From positions 946,782-1,010,781 of the forward strand of contig FN648069.1 of NCBI GenBank assembly GCA_000310025.1: DNA of 64,000 bases, in the 5' to 3' direction. Positions 1 through 10,733 of this stretch are shown here, piece after piece. Source of the DNA: Ectocarpus siliculosus (taxonomy: Eukaryota > Sar > Phaeophyceae > Ectocarpales > Ectocarpaceae). The position numbers were made by a program, and so were the translations under genes. Every line of letters starts with the position of its first letter. Positions within the stretch are counted from its first letter, which is position 1. The notes below the pieces were generated by a model that saw nothing but the letters and a program-made list of their open reading frames with translations, did not search any database and had not been told where the DNA came from.

Positions 1-1626
1 TTTTGATGCTGCCCTCCCGCGCCCCTTCCGTCGCGGCTATGGGCACACGGCCTTGCGGCCTGTTTTTCTGTGTCTCCACCTTTCCACGCTGCTGCGATGG
101 TGTAGATGGAGCGTGCGCGGTGACCCGCGCGACTTTGGCGTCTTTCCCCCGCCTGTCCTTACAACGCCTCACGTGCCACATCCAGCTCCTCGTCATCGCT
201 CGCCACCGCAACCGCCATGACTGCCGTCTCGCCCTTCGCCTCCTCCTCACCCTTCGCCGACGGGCAATTGCTCTTATCGTGTCCATACCCGTCGCAGACT
301 TCGCACTGGGTCAAGAAGTTGGCGATGGGGGTAGTGCACGAGAACGACTGGTGCCCTCGCCTGTTGCACCGGTAGCACCGGCCCCTGCGGCGACCGCCGT
401 CACTGCGACCGTCTCCACCGCCGTTGCCGTTGCCGTTATTGCCGCCGTTTCCGCCGCCGCCGCGTCCCCCACGGCCGCGGTTGCGACAAGCTTTTCCGCC
501 ACCGCCATTGTCGGTGCTCACGAGTAATCCCTGCTCAGACGCCTTGTGATTGTTGCGGTTGCCGTTCCGATGGCTCTTCCCCTGCCTGATGCTGGAGTGC
601 TGGGAGCCCACCACTCTGATGACCTCTCCCCGGTCCAGAGTCGGGGCGGACTGCAGAGTCAGTTTAGCATGGTCGTACTCGGCTGGTAGGGCCGAAAGGA
701 AGAGCGACAGCACGTACGGGGCCTCGACTTTGACCCCCCTCTCGTTCAGACGACTTGCGAGTTACTCCATGGCAATAAGCGATTCAGTCGGGTTTTTGTC
801 GGCCGGCATTATGAAGTTCTGAAACTTGCTGAGCAACTCCTGCGTGGCGACCTGCGATTCCGGGTTGTGCACCTTGTCGAGTTCGTCCAACGCCTGCTTT
901 GGCGTCACACATCTCCCGAAGACGGCCTTGTCTGGCTCCCTCACCAGGGCCGAGGACAGAAAGTGAAAAGCTTGGAGGCTGCGGTGTATCTGTGCCTCGG
1001 AGTACCCCTCTGCCAGCAGCGTAGCTTTGGGTTTATTCATGTCCCCGACGTCCGGCTGGCGTTCCATGCCCCCTACGAACTGACCGTCCATGTCTACCGT
1101 TTTTGCAGCCTGGATAAAGGCCCTCCTCCACGAGTAGTATCCCTGGCCGCCTTCGAGGCGCGTTGCGTGCACTGACACACGCATTTTGTTATACGGGTTC
1201 TGGTGAAAACTGTCTCCTTCTCCGACGAGTCCGCCAAAACCGCCAATACCACCGCCATATGTCTCGGTTGTCTCACCTTGGGGGAGCGATCCCCTGTCAC
1301 GCCCGCCACCCGGCCCAACCGCCGGGTTTGAGGGCGGCGTGATTCCCTCGTTCTGCGGTGCCCCCTCCTGGGTACCGCCGGTGGACGTAGTGCCCGTGAC
1401 GACAGCACCCACCCCAGCGCCGCCGGACTCCCCCTCCTTGTCTAACTTTCCGAGGGCGGCTCGGAGAAGCCCTGCCAGCTGCTGTACCTCGTCCGTCAGG
1501 CCTGAAACTTTGATCTCCAGGTTGTCAACCCTGCCCTGCGTACTAGTGGTGACGTCGGCAGCCTCTGCTGCAACATCGGCGTCACTCATCTCCAGCACGG
1601 GTTCCCTCGAGGGATACACTCTAGAG
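1..1626 (-). mobile_element. Ty1/copia LTR retrotransposon, gag end (partial, leaves window at left)
   Basis: The minus strand encodes a copia-type gag. A coiled-coil-like N-terminus is followed by a capsid-like region with the motifs RLEGG and RAFIQAAKTV, both shared with the complete copia element at 34.3-40.4 kb. A Gly/Asn/Arg-rich stretch follows, then two CCHC zinc knuckles (CYRCNRRGHQSFSC and CEVCDGYGHDKSNC). Protease, integrase and RT would lie to the left of base 1. Gag binds RNA and packages the element's transcript. Only the gag part is visible and it looks broken in at least one place. The 8-9 bases just inside the LTR (CTCTAGAGT on the minus strand) match the same position of the 34-kb element. 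The family call is firm; the age cannot be judged because the second LTR is outside the window. Confidence 0.85.
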
Positions 1627-1856
1627 TGTTAGTATACCCTTGTAAGTGTGTTGAAGATGATGGTATCACTTGTATTTAGGACAGCAGACACGACCAGGAC
1701 GCGGCGGGAGAGAGAGAGTGCCACGACACAGCAAGCACTCCCGCAGGGTCAAGCCCCGTGGATCAACCATGAAACCAACCCAGGGGACTATCAATTCCTA
1801 TCTGCGTAGCCAATTCGTACAGTCCCGTTGGAATATTCTCATCCGCTCATGCACAC
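1627..1856 (-). repeat. Probable 5' LTR of the left-hand copia element
   Basis: The inner boundary is the TG at 1627, which reads as a terminal CA on the minus strand. It is directly followed by the conserved CTCTAGAGT primer-site-like sequence, as in the 34-kb element. The outer boundary is only a guess, placed where the sequence becomes simple repeat. The LTR sequence is not alignable by eye to the 253-bp LTRs of the other element. Confidence 0.5.
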
Positions 1857-2545
1857 ACGAACACTCTACCCTACCCTACCCTACCCAACCCAACACAAAA
1901 CACAAAACACAAAACCCCAACCCAAACGACCGACCGACCTAGCCAACCCACCCTATCCCCAACCCAACCCAGTCCGGCCCCAAAACATAACCCGAACAAC
2001 CGACCGACCTAACCCACACTACCTTGTACCCGAACCTACCCACCCCAACCCGACCCCGAAATACAACCCCACTAAAACGACGGACCGACCGACCGACCGA
2101 CCGACCGACCAACCGACCCGACCTTACCCTACCCTACGCTACCTCACCCAACCCAACGCAACCCAACCCATAACACAACCCAACCCCAACCCGACCGACC
2201 GACCGGCCGACCGATCGACCGGCCGACCGACAGACCGATGAACCAAACCCACCCTCTACCTCCAACCCAACCCAAACCACCCCAAAACACAACCCGACCA
2301 ACCGACCGACCAAACCCACACCCTACTCCAACCTATCCAACACGACCGACCGACCGACGAACCCAACCCACCCTATGCCCAACCCAATCCAGCCCGAGAC
2401 CCCAAACACACACTGACCAACCGACCCCCACCACAGCCATCGACCAAAGCCACCCTACCTCACCCTGCCCAACCCAACGTAACCCAACCCAACCCAAAAC
2501 CCAACCCAAAACCCAACCCAACTCGACCGACCGACCGACCGCGCC
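1857..2545. repeat. Simple-sequence tract, CCGA / CCCAA / CCCTA type
   Basis: About 690 bp made almost only of short C-rich units on the plus strand: runs of ACCG (for example at 2085-2115 and 2195-2230), CCCAAC and ACCCT. Purines are nearly all A on this strand, so strand asymmetry is extreme. Open frames here are artefacts of the repeat. The CCCTA units recall telomere-like repeats but are not a regular array. Confidence 0.85.
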
Positions 2546-5132
2546 ACGGCAGCGACGGGATGAAGCTAATTTGCAAAGAAAGCCAAACGGATGGTTGGGT
2601 CTTTCTTACCGATGGAATCTTCTTCTGTGGTTTCACGGCAAGAACACTGCACAACCTTGACTCTTCTTTTTTAGTGAAGTTGAAGCTAAAGAGTAGCCTC
2701 ACCACGGGTCTGCCGTTCGTTCGTTCTTGTTACTACAGTACTACTGTTGGATGACTTCGATCTACTGTACCTACTGCATGTATCAAATGATGCGCGAGAC
2801 GTGTGCTGTAGACTTTACAGGGAGGGGCCGAGATCTTCCTGCACCACCATCAATTGCCTTCACATGAAAGCCATTTCCGTTCGGGGAATCTTTTTGCAGT
2901 TTTCAAAACATGAACTCTCGTTGTGTAGCCAACCCGGCCTCCTTGTGGGTTTTCTGTTTAGAGTATGTTGTTCAACTGCCGTCTGTGTGGTTATCTCTAT
3001 CTATGATTTGGCGGGAAGCCACACCTCTCTCCTGACACAGCAGCAGCATAATATATTTGTATCTTTGAGGGACTGTAGACTGCAGTATATAGTACTACAG
3101 TACTGATATGCTGCTGCTGCTGGATGATGCTCTGCTTATAGCAACCACTCCAGCACCTCAAAGTTAGCAAGTGTGAACTACAACCTACAGAGTATTATAC
3201 GGGTACAACATAATTGAGAACACACAGGCAGAGTTATACAGAGCACGCGGCTTCGTAGCACCTTTCTTTGTCAACTGCTGCTGTGCAGATGCGCATGCAT
3301 CCATCATCATCGCATACACAGATACACAGCATCGATCCGAAGGATTTATTTCATTTTTTTTTTATGTCCCCCCTTGTGCCCCCTACAGCAGCAGCATCCC
3401 CTGACTGCTGCTGCGGTGTCACTCATGCGCCACAACCGCGGCCGCTCTGGGCGCGAGACACAGCGGCGTGCCGCACCTTGCGTGCCTCGGTCTCCTCCCG
3501 CGCGAGAGGAGACAGCAGCAGCGCTCCCCAAAAAACGATTTGACCTTTTTTTTGTCTACCGCACCCGTTTGCGCCGCCACCTCCTGACGCTCACTGCGCC
3601 ACAATCGCGGCCGCGCTGGGCGCGAGACACGGCGCGCAGCTGCCTTTGCCTCCCTCCACGCGAAGGACTCAGAGACTGAAACAACCCGCAGCTGTTTTTT
3701 GAAAAGGGACGACAACAACAACAACGACGACGACGGCCTACAAAGTTTAAGTTTCATGTATGCATAGATGCAGATACAGAAAATAACTGCACTTCTCGGA
3801 CGTCTTGCAGAATAAGGCAATAGAGCTCTCTGATTGGTCTGTATTCCCTGGGAATTAAAATCCCCCGCGCCGCCTCTCTGCTCCGGCCCACAACTGCGTC
3901 GGCTCCTTCCCTCTCTCTACAGATCCTACGTCGTGTCGGATTGGAAGGTAAGAGAGATACACAGAGTGTGTGGCTGCGAAGCCTTGGTTGAAGTCACTTG
4001 TGTGTTGGGCACGTGTGGGGCGCGCAGGAAAGAACCCGCCTGTAGCTACGGTTCTTCTTCTTGTAGATGGTTGGTGCAGAAAAAAGAACGAAGCCAACCG
4101 ATGATGATCCAGTTGCGGCCTAGGGGTCAGAAACCTCGATTCCTAGGCACAGCAAACACGAAAAATAATGACCTCCCCACAAGCCCCCGCGCTCGGTAAG
4201 CACTCGCTGAGCTAGTTTCGACAGCCCTATTACACGCCCGCATGCTCCATTCCAGACGAAACGAACCACGGCATGTATGATGTGCTGCTCTAGCGACTGT
4301 CGGTCCAGATTTTCAGACCGCGGATCGCGCTGTGAGCGCCGAATCGGAGATGCCTTTCGACACGTGCTGGTGCGCCTGACCAGTCCAGCAACAGCAGCAG
4401 TACTCGTTCAACATCGTAGTCCTAAAGAGCTACTATCAAAGTGTAACCAAGGCTCAACAGCAGAGACGGCAGCAGCCCGCTTCAATTGCCAGTTTTGCAC
4501 GGCTGAAAAAAAAAAATGGCGGAGGAACAACCTGTATCGGTTTACACCGAAGAGCAGCACGACCGGCGTACATCCATCCAAGTCTAAGACCAATTTTTAT
4601 GGAAGGTCTGCAGTTGCGGAGATTTGGGTTTGCAGTGAGGCCGACAGAACATACCAACCCCTATGGTATTATTCGAGCGAAGCGAGATTTCTAATCTGGA
4701 CTGCCGGCCCCCCGAGTTGAAAGGGCAGGAAAGGGCTGGCTGAAACCCCCAAAAACTTGCGTGTCTGTACGCGCTTATCTGCTTCTTGATCTTAGACTAC
4801 AGGGGTCAGCAGACGAACTCCTTTTTTTTTTTTCGGAGGACCTTGAGGACACAGCGGATTGCAGCAGAGAACACACGCACTGCGGGCGACACCACACAGC
4901 AGCAGGCAACACACACAAAGCAGACGGCGTACGCATAACAGGCGACACACATGCACAGCGGGCGAAAGCATCTGAGCTCGATGCCGCTGGACTCTCTGTG
5001 GTGTGATGAGGCTACTATGTATTGTGCTGTCGCGCATGATTCCTTTTTCTCTTTTGAATGCCGCGTTCAACTGTCAGCAATTTGAGGACAGCACCACATT
5101 AGTTCTCGAAACCTAGGACGCCGATCGCCATC
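2546..5132. other. No recognisable gene
   Basis: No frame here shows a known domain. An imperfect direct repeat lies at about 3418-3465 and 3590-3635 (GCGCCACAA, C/T, CGCGGCCGC then CTGGGCGCGAGACAC). CAG/CTG-rich microsatellite-like patches occur near 3050-3125 and 3380-3415. Confidence 0.5.
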
Positions 5133-5417
5133 GCACCACTTCGAGCATGTGCTCCATTGTGGTGTCTCTTGGCGTGATAGTTGTGTTGGGCATGGGTGCT
5201 GTATGTGGCGAGAGCATCGTGGCGATGTGAAATAAATCCGGTTTTTGGCTTTTTCGCTTTTTCGCCTTGCGATGCGGCCCGGTTGCCCCGGCCAAATAAA
5301 ACGGTTTGGATTTTGGATTCCACGCCGCCCGGAAGGTCTTCTCACACACAGCACCCATGCCTAACACAATTGTCACGCCCCGAGATATCGCAATGGAGCA
5401 CACGCTCGAAGTGGTGC
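5133..5417. repeat. Foldback (MITE-like) element with about 80-bp terminal inverted repeats
   Basis: The left arm from 5133 (GCACCACTTCGAGCATGTGC onward) is matched in reverse complement by the right arm ending at 5417, with scattered mismatches over roughly 75-85 bp, leaving an interior of about 120 bp. It has no coding capacity. No clean target duplication was found: CAT occurs near both edges but not exactly at them. A non-autonomous DNA transposon is the likely class, superfamily unknown. Confidence 0.7.
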
Positions 5418-5670
5418 CATGACGAAAGGTGCGCTAGCTGACGAGAACTGACTTGTGTCCTGTTGTTTCGCTGGCAGTTGGAAAAACACTGAACAAAAAA
5501 GCGGCGCCCGAAAAACAAAAACAACAACAACAATCGACGAGAACATCACCAACAACAACAACAGCAACCACAATATCAACAAAAACCATATTAACAATAA
5601 TAACTGGTAGATGGAAAACAATAATAAGAACAGTTTCAATAGAACATGAGATGAAAACAATAACGCTCAT

Positions 5671-6155
5671 CAACCGGCCGTTGCCTAATTTTTTCTTGTT
5701 GATTGGTGTGCTGTTCAACAAAGAGCAGGGGGTGTAGGTGTGTGTGTGCATCGCTCCCGATCGTACGGCGGCGTAGTAGCCGCGCTGTTTTGATGTCTGT
5801 CGCAGTCGTGCGTCGTGTGGCGAAAGGAACCAACTGTTAGTTGGTGGTCTGTCGACCGTCAGTTGGTGGTCTGTCGATTCAAAGCCAGTGTTTTCCCTTT
5901 TCCGACCATTAGGGGTTTTGCGGACTGGTCTCAGGTCTTGGTCTTTGAAGTCGGAAGCAAAAGTCCAAAACCAAGACCGGAAATGTGTTTCAAAACTGCT
6001 TGCGAAGACTCGAGTGTAATTTTTTCGGTCTTGAGCATGCGGAAATTTCCAAGAAAGTTGCGTTCAGTACGACGGAGCCCCTTTGCCGGCGGCGGCAGAC
6101 AGATGGTTGAGCCGACTCGGAACACCCAACATATTTATTTCCGACCTTCCGCCTC
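5671..6155 (+). repeat. 485-bp dispersed repeat, copy 1
   Basis: Starts CAACCGGCCGTTGCC and ends CCGACCTTCCGCCTC. A nearly identical copy in the same orientation lies at 10249-10733, with a few substitutions and two compensating 2-bp indels. An internal doubling of AGTTGGTGGTCTGTCGA is visible near 5840-5880. The ends are not TG/CA and are not inverted repeats, and no target duplication is evident, so the class is unknown. Confidence 0.85.
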
Positions 6156-6329
6156 AGATGGCAGGGATTATTCTACTGCCATAAAAGAAAACGCCTGCAG
6201 AACCACTCCACAAACCCTTACATTTGGTTCTACAGCCAGCAGAGCAGAGGAGCAGAAAGGGTATCGCAGCAGCACGCGCTGACACGAGATACCCGAGGCA
6301 AGGCCTCTTCAGGCACGCTCAGAGCGCTA
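6156..6329 (+). repeat. Dispersed repeat R, uninterrupted copy
   Basis: This stretch matches, in reverse complement, the sequence at about 8616-8771 that resumes after a hAT insertion at 9602. Here the two halves are joined without the insert (near 6159-6190), so this copy preserves the empty target site of the hAT element at 8772-9593. Confidence 0.8.
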
Positions 6330-7099
6330 CGTTGGAAATCCAGGAGAGGTGTTTTAGCTACATATCCAGGAGAAGAGGTGCTAGCTATTGGCCCGCCAGC
6401 TGCAGCATGCCGTCCGTAAAAATTAGTGTGAAGGTGTTGGCCTGCCTCCTTTCACGCACAAACAACTGCCGGACAGCAGCTGCGGACAGCCGGACAGCAG
6501 TGCGAATGAAATGTCGATGAACTACAAATGTCGATCAGCACCGCCGTGAAAATGATCCCATGTTCGGACACAACTTTTATCTTGTCAACGAGGAGAAGGG
6601 GTGTTTTTCATGCGGGGCGCTTCATGTAGGGAAGATCCACGACCTATCTAATCAACGGAGGCGTCTAGACTACATATCAAAAGTTTGAGCGGCGGCGTCC
6701 CTGGGACGAACGGGAAAAGCAGGCACTTTCTCTGACGCGTAGAAATAAGTTTGAGTTGGTTGGTTTTTCGCACCAATGTCGGCGGCAATACTTTGGTCGA
6801 TTGAATGATAAATACTACAGGTACTGCTGTAAGCAGACCTTGGCTCTCGGCGAACACGAGTATAAAAAATAACAACGGGATAGATGATATTGCACGCCAA
6901 AAAAAGGTGGCATTCGCTTCCATCCGTGGTTGTCTACCACCAAGCCGCACAAACCGTGTCCTACGTAACACGTTGGCAACACGCGCTCACGGACACCAGC
7001 CCTATGTATGCACACGAAGTCAAATGCAACTTCAGCAGTGTGCCTACAGCACTGCTGTGATGACTCAAAGAAAGGTTCCCCCAACGATTCCACTCTCTC
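6330..7099. other. No recognisable gene
   Basis: Open frames on both strands are short and show no domain. Nothing repetitive was noticed beyond a doubled CAGGAGA(G/A) motif near 6340-6375. Confidence 0.4.
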
Positions 7100-7592
7100 C
7101 GTGAATTCGTCCTAGTCCCATCCATTACCCGCCGATGTTTCGAAATACGGTCTTCTGCCACAAATACATGCTGCCTGCGGCCTGCACGTTTCTCTCCGCC
7201 AACACCAAAATCACATTCCAACGTCGACAGAAACACAAACGTCAACGCAGAGCCCCTATCACCGGTACAACACACGCTAGACTCCCCAGGCGCCTTGAGG
7301 ACCTCCTTGGAGTTATTCTGTCCTCCACCACGGCGGTTTCTCTGCACCGTAGAGGTGCGCCTCTTCGCCGGTCCTCTGGGCCTTACACGAGAGGGCGATT
7401 GCACGTCGTCCAAGAAAGCCACATCTTGGGCAGTCGAAGGCAGAGCCTGGCCGCCGTTGGCGGTGATACGAAGTATTTCTGCATTCAGTCTTGATTGCCG
7501 GAAACTCTCGGGTGCCACCAAGTTTGTTGCGCCGAAACCCGTGGACGAGAGACCTACCGAGGCCTGCCTCACCCCACCACGAGGTGTGTTGG

Positions 7593-8462
7593 TCAGGGGG
7601 CGAAGCGGCCACGCCCCCCCTCTTCCGCCGGTGGCTCCAGCGCCGGCTGCCTGTTGGAAAGCCGGAAGGCCTGCGCCAGAGCAAGGCATGCCTGCGGCTG
7701 AGACACCAACGCCCGCCCCCGCCCCCCCCTCCTCCTCCTCCGCCGCCGGTGGCGCCAGCGCCGGCCTGTTGGAAGGCCGGAAGGCCTGCGCCAGGGCGAG
7801 GCATGCCGGCGGTTGTGACACCAACGACCGCCCCCGCCCCCGCCACCCCCGCCCCTCCCCATCCTCCACTGGTGGCGCCAGCGCCGGCCGCCGGCCGCCG
7901 GTTGGAAGGCCGGAAGGCCGACACCAGGGTGTATCATGCCCGCCCCTGAGACACCAGCGCCATTGCCCGCGCCTCCCTTTCCACCTCTTCCTCCTGCGCT
8001 TCTCGCACCACTTCCCTTCGATGCGCCCCGACCTTTGCCCCCGCCTTTTCCTCTCCCACGACCCCCACAACCCCCGCCCGGCCCTGTCCCCACTTCCCTT
8101 CCCTCCGGCAGGTCGGCTGCGTTCGTGGGCCTGGCCATGACTCCCTTGAAAATCCAGCCCGTGCAGGCGTCTTGTTGCGACCTCATCTCCACCTCATTGA
8201 GCTGGCGCGCTTGGTTCGTGAGGTTCTCCAGGATGCATTGAATGCCTGGGATGGGGTCGACGTCTGACGTCATGGTTGCGAGCTCCTTCCCGAAGGCGAC
8301 ACAGGTGGAATACCCGTGAGCTCTCACCCTAGGTTTCGAGTGGGAGTAAGCGGCAAGATCCGCAGGTGCGAGCGGAAGCTCTCCGGGAACCCCCATACCT
8401 GTGGTCGCTAGAACCGCAGGCTTAGCGGGGAAAAACGCCTCCATATGTGTCCAAGAAAACAC
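7593..8462 (-). CDS. Gly-rich protein of unknown function (uncertain gene)
   Basis: A 289-codon minus-strand reading frame. The N-terminal 100 or so residues are of ordinary composition, with a possible short coiled-coil (ILENLTNQARQLNEVEMRS). After that the protein becomes a Gly/Arg/Ala-rich chain encoded by the minisatellite at 7628-7965, and the frame then runs out. The N-terminal part plus the Gly-rich tail loosely recall the gag region of the local copia elements, but no zinc knuckle or RLEGG-type motif is present. It may be a fossil fragment rather than a gene. No domain was recognised and the start codon is not confirmed. Confidence 0.3.
   Translation of the reverse strand: MFSWTHMEAFFPAKPAVLATTGMGVPGELPLAPADLAAYSHSKPRVRAHGYSTCVAFGKELATMTSDVDPIPGIQCILENLTNQARQLNEVEMRSQQDACTGWIFKGVMARPTNAADLPEGREVGTGPGGGCGGRGRGKGGGKGRGASKGSGARSAGGRGGKGGAGNGAGVSGAGMIHPGVGLPAFQPAAGGRRWRHQWRMGRGGGGGGGGGRWCHNRRHASPWRRPSGLPTGRRWRHRRRRRRRGGRGRALVSQPQACLALAQAFRLSNRQPALEPPAEEGGRGRFAP
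7628..7965. repeat. Three-unit GC-rich minisatellite (about 120-bp unit)
   Basis: Three tandem imperfect units. Each contains GGTGGC(T/G)CCAGCGCCGG, then TTGGAA(A/G)GCCGGAAGGC, then a CCCCCGCC-rich spacer. It is read as Gly/Ala-rich protein on the minus strand and Pro/Ala-rich protein on the plus strand. High GC and repetition explain the many overlapping open frames here. Confidence 0.8.
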
Positions 8463-8615
8463 GGTTTCGTTTTTTTTTCGTGTTTTATTGGTCTATAAGA
8501 AGCACCCACTCTCCGCGCCATGGCTCGCGGGGTGACGGCAGCCTCCATGCTGGTGACGGTGCTATCGGCGGAGAGGAAAACAGTGCAGTAGTGTCCTCCG
8601 CACCAACGGATGGTG

Positions 8616-8771
8616 CTCTGAGCGTGCCTGAAGAGGCCGTGCCTCGGGTATCTCGTGTCAGCGCGTGCTGCTGCGATATACCCTTTCTGCTCCTCTGCTC
8701 TGCTGGCTGTAGAACCAAATGTATGGGTTTGTGGAGTGGTTCTGCAGGCGTTTTCTTTTATGGCAGTAGAA
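8616..8771 (-). repeat. Dispersed repeat R, copy split by a hAT insertion
   Basis: Reverse-complement match to 6156-6329. The homology stops at the hAT element and resumes at 9602 with TAATCCCTGCC, showing that the hAT element landed in this repeat. Sequence from 8463 to 8615, left of it, shows no gene. Confidence 0.75.
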
Positions 8772-9593
8772 CAGGGTTCCATTTAAGCCGCAGGCGTAAA
8801 GTGCGGCAACCGCAGTTTGCCGCAACAAGACGCCGAAGGCGGAGGGCTCCCGGAGGGCCGCCGGAGGCAAAAATTTTGGCGGTACTGTAATCGACGTAAT
8901 TCTTGCAGAAAATTATTCAAAAACAGATCAAAGTTGTTTATATATGTGGGAGAGAGAATATTTACATCACGATGATTGATATTCAAAGCAGTGTTGTTGT
9001 TGTTGCAGAAAATAATTCAAAATCAACTCAGTGTCGACTGCTGGGACGAGGGACGAGGAGGACCTGGATGTTTTATTGTGTTTGGTCTTGGTTTGTTTGC
9101 ACTTAAAATCTTAGAATGACATGGGGACATGAGCAGGACAAGAGACATTATACACACCAACAACACAAAAAACAAAATTGGCGTTCAATTGCCCATTCAA
9201 AAAGGGGCACCGTGGGTACATGGGCAAGTACACCCGACCCCTCCCTTGATTATTTTCTGTTTTTTTGTTTTTTTTCTGTTTTCTGTGCTCTCTTGTCTCC
9301 TCTCGTGCCAACATTTTTGCCGTGTTTGAACCCATTTATTTCTGAAAACGTCTCGCTTCTAAACGTTCCTTCGTATCAAAAACTAAAGGGTCCAAACAAT
9401 TTTTCTCGCGAGAAGGCGAGAAAAAAGGACCCCCAAAATTTTTCTCGCCTCACGGCGAGACATCAAGTGTGCGCTCCCTAACTCTCTTGTTGCCGAAAGC
9501 CGCAACAGAGACCCCGTGCCGTGTTGCGGATTTACCATTTCGCGGCGGCAATAGTGCGATTCCGCAACGCCGCAACAGCTAAATGGAACGCTG
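8772..9593 (+). mobile_element. Non-autonomous hAT-superfamily element, copy A (822 bp)
   Basis: The ends are CAGGGTTCCATTTA and, in reverse complement, CAGCGTTCCATTTA, a terminal inverted repeat of about 14 bp of the CAGNG type seen in hAT elements. The flanks are CAGTAGAA (8764-8771) and CAGTACAA (9594-9601), an 8-bp target duplication with one later mismatch, as expected for hAT. The repeat copy at 6156-6329 preserves the empty site. No transposase is encoded, so it depends on an autonomous relative. It shares its termini and most of its length with copy B at 12247-13377 but lacks roughly 300 bp of the middle. Confidence 0.92.
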
Positions 9594-10248
9594 CAGTACA
9601 ATAATCCCTGCCGTCTATGGCAGATTTTCGGGCGCCGACAAAAAAGAGGGAACAGGGGGTTCAGCAATAGTATGCGGGGCGTATGTATGACCACTAAAGC
9701 GGGGTGTGAGCGGGGGGGGGGGGGGGGGGTAACCGGTACAGGTGTAGGTGAAAGTTACGTTACCTAGAGCTCTCACACCAGCGCACAGCAGGTGCAGTAT
9801 CAAGTGTGTGGTGTTTGCACTCTGTTCCGCCCGCGGACGCACACGTCGTAGCGACAGCTAGTATCGATCTTTATTTGCCTGGAAAGCGCGATATGAAATC
9901 GATTCGGAGACCCAAATCGCAGCGAGAATTTTTCCCTGCGATTTGGGTTTGAGGTCGTTGTGCAGGCGTTGTTGCGCGCGCGCGGCACCGATTGCACGTT
10001 TGCACCGCACCCGTGCACCTCCGTGCGCACCCGTGTGCGCCATGTGTATCGTGTTGATGATGATGAACAGATGTTGGGCGCACTTGTTTTTGTGTGTCAA
10101 CTCTCTGCTGGGATTATGTGGAGAGCATTTGGTGGAGAGAGGCAGACGACACACCCTCCTCTCAAAAGAAAAAAGGGCACAGTAGTAGTAGATCCATGTG
10201 GTGGTATCGCTGTTGCTGCATGCTCTCGTTTTTATTCAACTGACTACA
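9594..10248. other. No recognisable gene; long poly-G tract
   Basis: Contains an uninterrupted run of about 18 G near 9711-9729 and several short open frames without domains. Nothing else recognised. Confidence 0.4.
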
Positions 10249-10733
10249 CAACCGGCCGTTGCCTAATTTTTTCTTGTTGATTGGTGTGCTGCTCAACAAA
10301 GAGCAGGGGGTGTAGGTGTGTGTGTGCATCGCTCCCGATCGTACGGCGGTGTAGTAGCCGCGCTGTTTTGATGTCTGTCGCAGTCGTGCGTCGTGTGTGG
10401 CGAAAGGAACCAACTGTTAGTTGGTGGTCTGTCAACCGTCAGTTGGTGGTCTGTCGATTCAAAGCCAGTGTTTTCCCTTTTCCGACCATTAGGGTTTTTG
10501 CGGGCTGGTCTCAGGTCTTGGTCTTTGAAGTCGGAAGCAAGTCCAAAACCAAGACCGGAAATATGTTTCAAAACTGCTTGCGAAGACTCGAGTGTGATTT
10601 TTTCGGTCTTGAGCATGCGGAAATTTCCAAGAAAGTTGCGTTCAGTACGACGGAGCCCCTTTGCCGGCGGCGGCAGACAGATGGTTGAGCCGACTCGGAA
10701 CACCCAACATATTTATTTCCGACCTTCCGCCTC
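10249..10733 (+). repeat. 485-bp dispersed repeat, copy 2
   Basis: Nearly identical to 5671-6155 over exactly the same length and in the same orientation. The sequence on both outer sides differs completely from copy 1, so the boundaries are those of a discrete repeat unit rather than of a larger duplication. Confidence 0.85.

Noticed and set aside
1828-2660. Thr/Pro-rich ORFs in the simple-sequence tract
   Set aside because: Products of tetranucleotide and pentanucleotide repeats; open in several frames at once.
8772-9593. Functional transposase gene inside hAT copy A
   Set aside because: All frames inside are short and lack hAT dimerisation or DDE motifs.
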